Positions 1-8,945 of a stretch of DNA of 64,000 nucleotides are shown piece after piece. The position numbers and the translations under genes were made by a program. The notes beneath the pieces are model-generated. The model was not told where the DNA came from, searched no databases, and worked only from the letters and a program-made list of their open reading frames with translations. Every line of letters starts with the position of its first letter. The stretch's first letter is position 1. This DNA is from Annona cherimola (Eukaryota; Streptophyta; Magnoliopsida; Magnoliales; Annonaceae): NCBI GenBank assembly GCA_030490835.1, contig CM059971.1, positions 53,740,012-53,804,011 of the forward strand, written 5' to 3'.

Positions 1-534
1 TGGTAAATGTGATCAGGATTGTTGTCCTGACCACACGGCGGGTTCTTAATTTGATGTCGTCCAAAATTGTTTTTCTTTCCTTTCATCATATAAGCATATA
101 TTTGTCATTATTCATAGTGGACTCATCCATATCATCATAAAATTTATCGTACAAGTATCTTTACTTTCATATTGTAGACAGTAATGTATTCATAAATAAC
201 AATTCACGTAGAATTTTATACATAATCACTTATCTATTACACCATACATAATCAATCCCATTTTATTAAAAGAAATGCATTCATCCATTCATTCTTCAAC
301 ATGCTAATACCTTTTAGCTTTGCTCCTTTCCTCGAGCCTTAAACCTGTCTAAGATTGGAAAAACAAAATGTGAGTGATAAACTCAGTAAGCAAGCATTAT
401 TTTTTCATTTAAATGCATTCCTTGCCCATTCGGTAGGAGACACTTATCAAGTAATCAACTACCAATAAGAAGAAACCTTTTATAGAAATCTTCCTTATAA
501 TATACCCATAAAACTTTGTGCATGTCCCCATTTA

Positions 535-930
535 GAGATTTTTCAAAGGTGATGTCTATACATCTAAACCATTTTTCATGGGACAATTGTTTGTCCCAAA
601 ATATTTTTCATCTATCATGAGGACATATCTATGTCCAAAAATATTTTTTATATGGCATGAGGACAATTATATGTCCTAAAATATTTTTCTTATAACCTTT
701 TTCCTCATGAGGACATTTACATGTCTTAAAACATCATTTATTTAAATTTCTTTGTAACCCAACTCGGGGTTATTCAAAAGCAATGCATGTGCATAGAAAT
801 CTTTTATCTATGCGGACATTCTCATATCCAAAGATATTTTTCCATATAAACCTTTTTTAACCCGCATATAAGATACCAAACCCTTTTTAAACCAACATGG
901 CAGACATATTCATGTCCTAAAATATTTTTT
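535..930. repeat. Tandem imperfect repeats with GGACA...TGTCC hairpins
   Basis: Units of about 60 bp built as GAGGACA-(5-9 nt)-TGTCC followed by AAAATATTTTT recur through this part of LTR X. Each unit can fold into a short stem (GGACA with TGTCC). The same motif recurs in the sister LTR at about 21760-22320, so it belongs to the LTR family. Confidence 0.65.
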
Positions 931-1389
931 GGTATCTTCTGAAAACTAAACATAAATCCATTAGAAACCAACACAAATCCATTTAAAATCAAACAGCGTC
1001 GGTGCCCATTTTAGGACTTTTAAAACATAGGGAACATATGTATGTTCCAAAAACATATGGATCTGTGTCTCTGACCCTCAGGTTGGTGACACTTAACAAG
1101 TGATCATCCTTCCCTAGGAAAGAAACCTTACAGCACGCGAGCCAGGCGTATGCTCATGAGCTTCCTCCCATTTCAGAGAGGGCGTCGCCGGCCTCCGGCC
1201 TTCCCTGAGCAACTCGGCTACAGGTAGAGGTGAGCTCTGGTTTACAACCATTTTGGTCCGTAACCGCCCCCACCATGAGCCTAGTACATCATTTTGCATA
1301 CACTCGTATGCTAGCAATGATTTTCACAAAACTTAGCTCAGTCATTTAACTATGCCCTATTTCAAGCCTCAGCTTGATATGTATAAAGC

Positions 1390-1545
1390 CAACTTAGTCC
1401 GCAAACTATGCCCTTCTCGAATTGAGAACTGGGCATGATTGTTTTGAAAATAAAATATTTTAAACCACTCAGTCTGCAGACTATGCCCTTCTCGAATTAA
1501 GAACTGGGCATGGTTTGTTTTGAAAATAAAATATTTTTGTGAACT
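1390..1545. repeat. Two tandem copies of a 75-bp unit in LTR X
   Basis: The string ACTATGCCCTTCTCGAATT occurs at about 1405 and again at about 1480, a period of 75 bp. Each copy contains the inverted pair ATGCCC...GGGCAT and ends in a TGTTTTGAAAATAAAATATTT run. No coding sense is seen. Confidence 0.75.
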
Positions 1546-1834
1546 ATTTCCAAATCCTGATGTTAGGATGACCACCCTTAAAGAGTTTAGCAATGTTTTA
1601 ATAAATTCATTTTACCAAGCATTTGAAATATTTGAGAAGACAATATCTTGCAAAACTATAAAGATTTGCTAAACAACTTTTGAAATTATCATTTTAAGAA
1701 GCTTTTGAACTAATTCAAAACTTGCACAGACAAAAATTTTCTTGATAACATTTTTATGAGCAAAATATATTCTTCTATCCATTGTAATGACATTATCTGT
1801 CTTGTCTACATCACTTCCTTGTTACTCTTATATA

Positions 1835-1839
1835 TAGAG
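1835..1839. repeat. Target site duplication TAGAG, left copy
   Basis: TAGAG directly precedes the TG terminus of the copia element at 1840. It is repeated exactly at 12383-12387. Confidence 0.92.
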
Positions 1840-2467
1840 TGTCGGTCCCGAGTTAATGGCAAAACCCAAGAGGGGAGGGGTGAATTGGGTATTTAAAAAT
1901 TTATAACTTAAACAGAAACTTAACCCCGGATTGATCCAGTCCCCTTAATGAAGAATCGTAATGGAAAGCAATATAATGTAAAGAGCAGATAAATAAATCA
2001 AACACGCAGGATTTTTATAGTGGTTCGGGCAACCTCCCTACTCTACTCTTCCAAGCTCACACTCCTTGTGACTTGGGTTCCACTATTGTATTCTCAATAC
2101 AATTAGAGCCACTGCTCTCTTCTAGATTCCAGCTCTAGGTGGCATCAACAAAACACAGCACAAGTAGGTGATGAGTCACACTCCAATCACACACTACTTT
2201 GCTTATACTTGATCTTAGTTCCTCAAACTAAATCAAGTTTAACACATACAACAGAAAGAATAGGAAAACTACACTTTACAGATGTGTAGCAGCAATTAGG
2301 CGCATAGAAGAACTTGAAGAGTTGGCTTTGAAGATTCTGAAATGAAGCTCTTGCAGTTTGAGATGGAGTTCTTCTTCTTTGAGTGGCTTAATCTCTTTTG
2401 AGCTCTTGAATGTAGTAGTTAAGCACACTTAATGATTCTCAGCTACTTCCCTCGTCTATCTTGAATG

Positions 2468-2476
2468 CTATTTATA
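2468..2476 (-). promoter_or_regulatory. TATA box in 3' LTR
   Basis: The minus strand reads TATAAATAG, a near-consensus plant TATA box. It lies just downstream, in element orientation, of the palindrome cluster. The same sequence is at 11408-11416 in the 5' LTR. Confidence 0.75.
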
Positions 2477-2554
2477 ATTTTGGAGGGAATCCGAACGTTA
2501 GAGGGTAGGTGGCGCGCATTTAATGCGCCAACGTTCAAATAAATTCCGACCGTT

Positions 2555-3310
2555 GTGACCCAAGTCGCATGTGGAGTCGACTTGGCCTGCGACTTGGCTT
2601 CCAAGTCGCACCTGGAGTCGACCTCGTGTGCGACTCCAGTTCTTCAGAGTTCCAAGTCCGAGTCTGGGTCACCATGGCCTTCAGTCTTCAACTCAAGTCG
2701 ATCCTGGAGTCGACTTGGGTTGCGACTTGGCTTGGTCCTTTGCAAAAACACCTTGATCCTCTTGAACTGTCTTGAATCTTTGTAAAATTGGTCTTCATGA
2801 CTTGGGTGTTGCTTCATTTGGAGTAAGCTTTAGCTTTGGACTTGATAGACTTGATTTGAACTTTGAGTATGCATCTTAGCTTTTGATCTTCAAGAAACTT
2901 TAGTTGCTTTTTGAGAATGAACTTTGCATCCTATTTGGATTTGATAAATTCCAAATGGATTCTTGAAATAAGCTTGAAACTTCAATCTTCAAGTCTGAAA
3001 TCCTCAAGTCGTAGTTGGAGTCGACCTCGTCTGCGACTTCACCCAAGTAGCACCTGGAGTCGACTTCGCCTGCGACTTCGTCATGTTCGTTTCCACTTTT
3101 CAGCTCTGGATACCTGAAGTCGATGCTGGAGTCGACTTCGTCTGCGACTTGGTTTCCTAAGTCGCACCTGGAGTCGACTTGGTCTGCGACTTCATTTGCT
3201 TGTTTTCTATTTCAAATGCTATCCACCTTTTGCCATTTGAAGTCGCTTGTGAAGTCGACTTAGGTATCGAATTCACCCCAAGTCGAAGTCCAAGTCGACT
3301 TGGTAATCGA
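2555..3310. repeat. U3 palindrome cluster (AAGTCGC/GTCGAC/GCGACTT), 3' LTR
   Basis: Repeated units of about 34 bp have the form AAGTCGCA-CCTG-GAGTCGACTT-GGCC-TGCGACTT. The outer arms pair as an 8-bp stem and the centre is the palindrome GTCGAC. Short ORFs seen across it are by-products of the repeat. Confidence 0.85.
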
Positions 3311-3442
3311 CTTGACTTCTTTGTTTTACTTAAACACTTGGCAAAATCATTAGTACCCTTTATATACTCAAATTAGTCTTTGTTTAATCATCAAAACTTA
3401 TGCTTTGGTCAATTTGTTTTGTTTGGAACATTGTTTCCAACA

Positions 3443-3456
3443 GTCTCCCCCTTTTT
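3443..3456 (-). promoter_or_regulatory. Polypurine tract (plus-strand primer) of the SIRE element
   Basis: The minus strand reads AAAAAGGGGGAGAC directly before the 3' LTR start. This is the expected place and composition for second-strand priming during reverse transcription. Confidence 0.9.
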
Positions 3457-3767
3457 GATGATTGACAAAACTACATTTGAGTTGATACCTTTCAAAACAT
3501 TAATCATGTTCATATATAATTTTTGAAAAACAAAGCATTGTCCTTGGTACTTTCAAACATATGGTTCAGAGCTTTTCAAACCATTATCATAGAAAATATA
3601 TTCAGAGCATTTCATCATTCAAGCATATTAAATATTGCAAGCATAACACAACTTTCATATATGTATCATGTTTCAAAATACAATGTAAAACAAAAATGAA
3701 ACCTATACAAATTACCCAACCCAAAAAGAAAACGCTCAAACCTATCTTTTCTCCCCCTTTTTGTCAA

Positions 3768-5363
3768 TCACTCAAAAAGTGTGTCAATTACCAAAGACTT
3801 GGTAAATTGAAATTGGGAAATGGGATAGATAGATTGAGGTGGTTTGATGGGACGAACATGGGCGGATGAGTAGTAGGATGAAACGGGTGCAGGAGAAGGC
3901 TCACGATGAACTGATCCCGATTCGAAAGGGTCAAGTTCAGGCATGGGTCGTTTCTTGTGATGACCGGAGGCAAGATGATATCGGATTGTACGCAATTCCC
4001 GATCGATTCGATCTTGTCGGGAATGCATATTATTGATTGCCGCCAACACTTCGGTCACAAGACTCGTCAGCCGGTCTTCTTGGTGACCCATTTCTTCACG
4101 GACGGCAACGATTTCATCTCTCAAATCTTTTAGAGTGACCTCCTCAGATGAGGTTGGAGGCACCCGTTCTCGTGCAGCGGACCCTTGTGGAGAGTAGGAT
4201 CCGTGCGATGTGGGAGATGCTGGCTCCTCTTGAGCAGGTGGTGCCGCGGGAGGTTGCTCCCCCTCAGCTTGTGCATTGGCTTCTTGCTCTTCTTCGGAAG
4301 CTTCATGCCTTAGTTCCAGCAGATTGATCTTCATCCTTTGGATTAGTGCTTTATTTATGGCATTTGTGGATTTGAGCACTTCGAAAGGCTCGCCTTCAAT
4401 ATCCACTTTGAAGAATTCAAGAATCTTTGTGATCCATGTGCCATAGGGAAGGACTCCTAGTGGGTTATCCTTTCTAGAAGCCAAGGCTTCAAGAAATAAT
4501 TTGGGTATGCTCACTTTGACCCTGTTGGCCACTTTCCATAGTATCCCTGCTTCTTGTGGGTTTAATTGGTTTCTTCCACCGCCCTTTGGGTAGATGCAGT
4601 GGGCAATGAGAAGTCTGAGCACTCGTAGCCTGGGTGACAGATCCATGTACCGAAGGAATTTGATTCCCGGATGGTACTTGTTGCTCCGGGTGAGCTGATT
4701 ATACATTTGATCCAAGGTGAGGTCTTCTGGAATTGGCTCATCCTCATACGGGGCTCCAAGTATGTGTCCTAAATGACTCATTATGTCAGTCGGACCTGAA
4801 ATTATCCCGATTCCAATATCCATTTCTACTCCTTTGACGAAGGTTCCATAGTATTCCTCATCCCACAGATAATAAAACATTCGGATAAGATCTGGATAGA
4901 CCCTTTCGTCCTCCTTTAGCAAATTTGTCCATCCTTGAAAATCCAATAGATCTTCTATGTCGGATCCATATTCTTTCAAGAAATTAAAATCTATAATCTT
5001 GGGTATGAATACCTTCCGTTCGTAGAACTTTTTGTAAAAACGGCTATGTTGGAGCTCGGTTTTGAAGTAGGTAGTGGGCATCTTCAATACTTGGGCTTTT
5101 CCAGCTGCAGTGCCCCTTCTGCTTGTCCCGGATTGTGTGCTCTGTGAAGTTTGTTGTTGACTTTCCGACCTGGGTGCTTGATCAGATGATTGAGTAGTGG
5201 TTTGGAATCGTACCCTTTTACCCATCGAAGTTGATGGTTCCTCTCTAGCTCTTTTTGATGGAGTCCTAGTTCTTCTAGGAACTTCTTTTGGTTGAGATGA
5301 AGGTTGTGGTTGTGTGGGAACCCGTTTGGGGTATGGTTTTGATACGGCTTTCTTTGGTGCCAT
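3768..5363 (-). CDS. Envelope-like third ORF of the SIRE element (531 aa)
   Basis: An intact ORF between pol and the 3' LTR, where SIRE-type elements carry an envelope-like gene of unproven role. I chose the ATG at 5363. The frame stays open to an ATG at 5507, but the extra 48 residues are low-complexity Ser/Leu from a CT repeat, and the diverged copy E keeps the MAP start. Residues 1-95 are basic and Pro/Ser/Gln-rich. Residues about 97-335 form a globular domain (FYERKVFIPKIIDF, GWTNLL, LIAHCIYPKGGGRNQLNP, LPYGTWITKIL) that resembles the family called putative plant transposon protein. An acidic Glu/Pro stretch follows, then a likely coiled coil (about 405-465). No signal peptide or convincing transmembrane helix is seen. 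It is open although pol is broken. Confidence 0.8.
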   Translation of the reverse strand: MAPKKAVSKPYPKRVPTQPQPSSQPKEVPRRTRTPSKRAREEPSTSMGKRVRFQTTTQSSDQAPRSESQQQTSQSTQSGTSRRGTAAGKAQVLKMPTTYFKTELQHSRFYKKFYERKVFIPKIIDFNFLKEYGSDIEDLLDFQGWTNLLKEDERVYPDLIRMFYYLWDEEYYGTFVKGVEMDIGIGIISGPTDIMSHLGHILGAPYEDEPIPEDLTLDQMYNQLTRSNKYHPGIKFLRYMDLSPRLRVLRLLIAHCIYPKGGGRNQLNPQEAGILWKVANRVKVSIPKLFLEALASRKDNPLGVLPYGTWITKILEFFKVDIEGEPFEVLKSTNAINKALIQRMKINLLELRHEASEEEQEANAQAEGEQPPAAPPAQEEPASPTSHGSYSPQGSAARERVPPTSSEEVTLKDLRDEIVAVREEMGHQEDRLTSLVTEVLAAINNMHSRQDRIDRELRTIRYHLASGHHKKRPMPELDPFESGSVHREPSPAPVSSYYSSAHVRPIKPPQSIYPISQFQFTKSLVIDTLFE

Positions 5364-5377
5364 TTGGAGCTTGGAGT

Positions 5378-5565
5378 TTATGGAATCTGAGAGGGAATGC
5401 GAGTGAGAGAGAGAGAGAGAGTTTGAGAGATAGTGTGAAAGAGAAAGAGAAGGAAAAAGAAACTGAGGGAGTGAGAGAGAGAGAGTGTGACGGTTTGCCG
5501 GAGACAAGGGAGAAACCGCCGGAGAAAAAGGCTGTCGCCGGAGAGGGAGAAAGGGAAAAAGAAAG
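5378..5565. repeat. GA-rich (CT on minus) low-complexity leader
   Basis: On the plus strand this is GAGAGA-rich with GAAAGAGAAGG-like runs. On the minus strand it is a pyrimidine-rich stretch just ahead of the envelope-like ATG. Plant core promoters and 5' UTRs often hold such CT patches, so it may act as a leader or initiator. That is inference. Confidence 0.6.
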
Positions 5566-5659
5566 GAAATAGAGAGGTTGGAGGGAAATGAGGAAGAAAA
5601 GAACGAGAAGAGAAGAAAAAGAGAGAAGAGACGACCGAATGCGAAACGTCGCGCGCGGA

Positions 5660-5791
5660 GTCGACTTTGCCCTAGGCGAAGTCGACTTCGGTCCCTCGGA
5701 GTCGACTTGCCTGGGAGCGGAGTCGACTTCGACTCTGGCGGAGTCGACTTCGCTTCTGAAGTGGAGTCGACTTGACGCCCTTGGAGTCGAC
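5660..5791. promoter_or_regulatory. Phased array of seven GTCGAC palindromes
   Basis: GTCGAC starts at 5660, 5681, 5701, 5722, 5743, 5766 and 5786. The steps are 21, 20, 21, 21, 23 and 20 bp, about two helical turns each. Most sites read GGAGTCGACTT. The array lies in the spacer between pol and the envelope-like ORF, 300-430 bp upstream of that ATG on the minus strand. Similar sites fill the U3 of the LTRs. The diverged element E keeps the array at 47178-47246. A regulatory role is inferred; the spacing is directly visible. Confidence 0.7.
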
Positions 5792-5843
5792 TTGACTCAT
5801 CGACTTGACATTTTTCAATTTTAATTTTCTTATTTAATTTTCC

Positions 5844-7277
5844 CTAATTTAGCTCTATCATACCCATATCATTCCTAATTTTATAAAATGATTCTTTAGT
5901 TAATGGTTTGGTAAAGATATCAGCAATTTGGTCCTCAGTTTTCACATATTCTAAGCATACATCATGATTTTCAACATGTTCACGAATAAAATGGTGTCTC
6001 ACATCAATATGCTTGGTTCTTGAATGCAGTACATGATTTTTAGTCAGACAAATTGCACTTGTATTATCACATCTAATAGGAATATCAACATAATCAATGC
6101 CATAATCTTTCAATTGTTGTTTCATCCAAAGCAATTGGGCACAACAACTACCGGCGGCTATGTATTCGGCTTCTGCAGTAGATAGAGCAACACTTGTTTG
6201 TTTTCTTGAATACCATGAAACTAACATATGTCCAAGAAACTGACAAGTTCCACTGGTACTTTTTCTATCTACCTTATATCCGGAAAAATCTGCATCCGAA
6301 TAGCCGATTAGATCAAAGGTTGACCCCTTTGGATACCATAGTCCAAGATTGGTAGTTTTTATCAAATATTTAAAAATTCTTTTTACAGCAAGGAGATGTG
6401 ATTCTTTTGGGCATGCTTGAAATCTAGAGCACATACAAACACTGAATAGAATATCGGGTCTAGAAGCAGTTAAATATAACAAGGATCCTATCATGCTTCT
6501 ATAAAGCTTTTGATCGATACTTTTACCGTTTTCGTCCGTGTCGATCTTGATTGTAGAGCTCATTGGAGTGTTTGCCCCTTTGCTATTCTGCAATCCAAAT
6601 TTCTTGAGCATTTCCTTGACGTACTTGGACTGGTTCAAGAATATCCCTTCACTTTGTTGCTTAATTTGTAGTCCAAGGAAGAAATTTAATTCTCCCATCA
6701 TGCTCATTTCGAATTCGCTCTGCATAATCTTAGAAAATTCTTGACAAAGATTTTCATTATTAGCACCGAAAATTATGTCATCTACATAAATCTGTACAAT
6801 TAAAATATCTTTGTTTTTGTATTTGATGAACAAAGTAGTATCTACTTTCCCTCTTAGAAACTCATGATCAATCAAAAATTTGTTCAACCTTTCATACCAA
6901 GCTCTTGGAGCTTGCTTTAATCCATATAGTGCTTTGGTCAATTTATAAACATACTTTGATTGATTCATTTCTTCAAAACCAGGGGGTTGTTCAACATATA
7001 CTTCTTCATTCAAATAGCCATTCAAAAATGCGCTTTTTACATCCATTTGGAACAATTTGAAATTCATATAAGAAGCGAATGCTAGTAGAATACGTATGGC
7101 TTCTAATCTAGCCACGGGTGCATATGATTCTTCAAAATCGATTCCTTCTTCTTGAGAATACCCTTTGGCTACTAATCTGGCCTTGTTTCTAATTACAAGC
7201 CCGCTTTCATCTAATTTGTTCCTAAATACCCATTTGGTACCAATGATAGTGTGATTATTTGGTCTAGGAACTAAGTG
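5844..7277 (-). pseudogene. pol: SIRE pol, reverse transcriptase and RNase H part
   Basis: Second half of the copia polyprotein, in the same frame as the integrase part at 7329-8921 but cut off by two stops. Counting from the Met at 7115, the RT domain shows [12 protein letters not shown] (first catalytic Asp at residue 25) and YVDD (residues 110-113). RNase H follows with [18 protein letters not shown] and [10 protein letters not shown], so its Asp/Glu/Asp residues are all present, and the tail ends in IFTKPL. The function would be copying element RNA to cDNA and degrading the template in virus-like particles. The stops are TGA at 7329-7331 and TGA at 7278-7280, both apparently from TGG (Trp) by a single G-to-A change. 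The downstream part from 7277 is otherwise open. Confidence 0.92.
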
Positions 7278-7328
7278 TCATACATTGTTCCTTTCGAATT
7301 GGTTTAGCTCTTCTTGCATTGCGATAAC

Positions 7329-8945
7329 TCAATTTTCATCATTGAGAGCTTGTTCAATGGTATTTGGTTCAATTTTAGATACAAAGGCATATTGACCATA
7401 AACGTTTTGTTTTGATCTTCTAGTTTTCACTCCTTCATATACATTTCCAATAACTTGCTCAATTGGATGGGCATTTTTGAACTTTAAATCAGTTGGAGGT
7501 TTATAAGAATCATTACCTTCACTTACCTCTTCCTCCATGAGATTTTCTGGCTTGAGCTCAAGTTCCTTTGGTTGTTCTTTGCCTTTTGTCTCATCTGCAT
7601 CACTTAGTTCATCCTCCTTTCTCGGAGTTTGGTTAATTTCATCAAATACAACGTGTATGGATTCTTCAACAACTTGGTTTCGTTTATTGAAAACTCTATA
7701 TGCTTTGCTATTTGATGAATATCCAAGAAATATAGCCTCATCACTTTTAGCATCTAACTTTCCCAAGTTAGTTTTTTCATTGTTCAAAACATAACATGTA
7801 CATCCAAACGCATGAAAATAAGAAATATTTGGTTTTCTTCCTTTCCATAGTTCATATGGGGTCTTTTTCAAGATTGCTCGAATGGTGACACGATTCAATA
7901 CATGACAAGCTGTACTTACAGCTTCACCCCAAAATTTCTTGGATAGATTGCTCTCATTTAGCATAGTTTTAGCCATCTCTTGTATAGTTCTATTTTTCCT
8001 TTCTACTACTCCATTTTGTTGTGGAGTTCTTGGTGCAGAAAATGTGTGGTGAATTCCTTTTTCATTGCAAAATTCCATGAATCGTTTGTTTTCGAATTCG
8101 CCACCATGATCGCTTCTTATGGTCACAATAGTACTTTGTTTTTCATTTTGCACCAAATTTACAAAAGTTGCAAACATAGAGAAGGCTTCATCTTTACTAG
8201 CTAAGAGAATTATCCATGTGAATCTTGAAAAATCATCAACTATGACAAATACATATTTCTTTCCACCAATGGTTAGAATGTCGGATGGCCCGTATAGATC
8301 CATGTGTAGTAATTCAAGTGGCTTGGTGGTGGAAATTTCCTTTTTGGTAGAGAAAGGCATCTTGGGTTGTTTTGATAGTTGACATGCCTTACAAATCTTG
8401 TCATTGTCATATTTCAATCTTGGTAATCCTTCTACCAAACTCTTTTTCCATAGGGTTTTTATGTTTCCCATGTTTATATGTCCAAGCCTTTTATGCCAAA
8501 CCCATGGATCATTATCAATGGCCATTAGACATTGACCATTCAATTCATCAAGTGAAACCAAATATACATTTCCATGTCTTTTACCACTAAACATGATATG
8601 CTCTCCATCAAATACATTACATATAGATGATTCAAACACAACTTTGTATCCTTTATCACATAATTGGCTAATGCTCATTAAATTGTGTTTGAGTCCTTCA
8701 ACAAACAAAACATCTTCCATGCATGCATTTGAAATACTACGTATATTTCCTTTACCTTTAATTTTACCTTTTTTATTATTTCCAAAGGCAACCATTCCAT
8801 CGTTGCAAGGCTTAAGTTTATAAAATAAGCTTCTTTCACCGGTCATATGCCTTGAGCAACCGCTATCCATGAACCATTCATTATTTGCCTTTGCCTTAAA
8901 GCATATCTGAAAAATAAGCAAGTAACTCTTATCTCCTTGGTACCC
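7329..8945 (-). CDS. pol: SIRE pol, protease and integrase part
   Basis: First half of pol. Residues are counted from codon 8921, which is only where a TTG allows an ORF call. The frame is open further upstream and no ATG start is expected, because pol is normally made as part of gag-pol. Visible in order: the aspartic protease motif DSGCSRHM (about 19-26); a pre-integrase HHCC zinc finger (H143, H148, C177, C180); the integrase core with D208 (LHMDLYGP), D271 (RSDHGGEF) and E307 (VERKNR), a DD35E triad; then a GKG-type C-terminal part with YELWKGRKP and a long linker. It ends at a TGA that replaces a conserved Trp. The frame differs from gag, which stops at 8929, so a shift would be needed to reach pol. 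Confidence 0.9.
   Translation of the reverse strand, partial: GYQGDKSYLLIFQICFKAKANNEWFMDSGCSRHMTGERSLFYKLKPCNDGMVAFGNNKKGKIKGKGNIRSISNACMEDVLFVEGLKHNLMSISQLCDKGYKVVFESSICNVFDGEHIMFSGKRHGNVYLVSLDELNGQCLMAIDNDPWVWHKRLGHINMGNIKTLWKKSLVEGLPRLKYDNDKICKACQLSKQPKMPFSTKKEISTTKPLELLHMDLYGPSDILTIGGKKYVFVIVDDFSRFTWIILLASKDEAFSMFATFVNLVQNEKQSTIVTIRSDHGGEFENKRFMEFCNEKGIHHTFSAPRTPQQNGVVERKNRTIQEMAKTMLNESNLSKKFWGEAVSTACHVLNRVTIRAILKKTPYELWKGRKPNISYFHAFGCTCYVLNNEKTNLGKLDAKSDEAIFLGYSSNSKAYRVFNKRNQVVEESIHVVFDEINQTPRKEDELSDADETKGKEQPKELELKPENLMEEEVSEGNDSYKPPTDLKFKNAHPIEQVIGNVYEGVKTRRSKQNVYGQYAFVSKIEPNTIEQALNDEN

Larger units (their letters stand above)
1840..3442 (-). repeat. 3' LTR of the SIRE element
   Basis: On the plus strand it reads TGTCGGTCCCGAG...GTTTCCAACA, and it is 1603 bp like its partner at 10780-12382. 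Differences by eye are at 1843, 2044, 3049, 3183, 3202, 3271 and 3346. The U3 part (minus strand, from 3442 downward) has nine GTCGAC palindromes, starting at 2576, 2617, 2709, 3020, 3059, 3131, 3173, 3254 and 3294. Confidence 0.95.

Noticed and set aside
2555..3376. Several overlapping 60-76 codon ORFs over the LTR palindromes (and the same at 11495-12316)
   Set aside because: They are repeated in both LTRs, occur in several frames at once, and translate to repeats such as RSWSRPRLRL created by the palindromes.
5364..5507. Upstream ATG giving 48 extra residues to the envelope-like ORF
   Set aside because: The extension is a Ser/Leu/His low-complexity stretch from a CT repeat and is not matched in element E.
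5660..5791. GTCGAC sites as cloning (SalI) or vector artefact
   Set aside because: The motif recurs in five independent, diverged SIRE copies in this window, in biological context.
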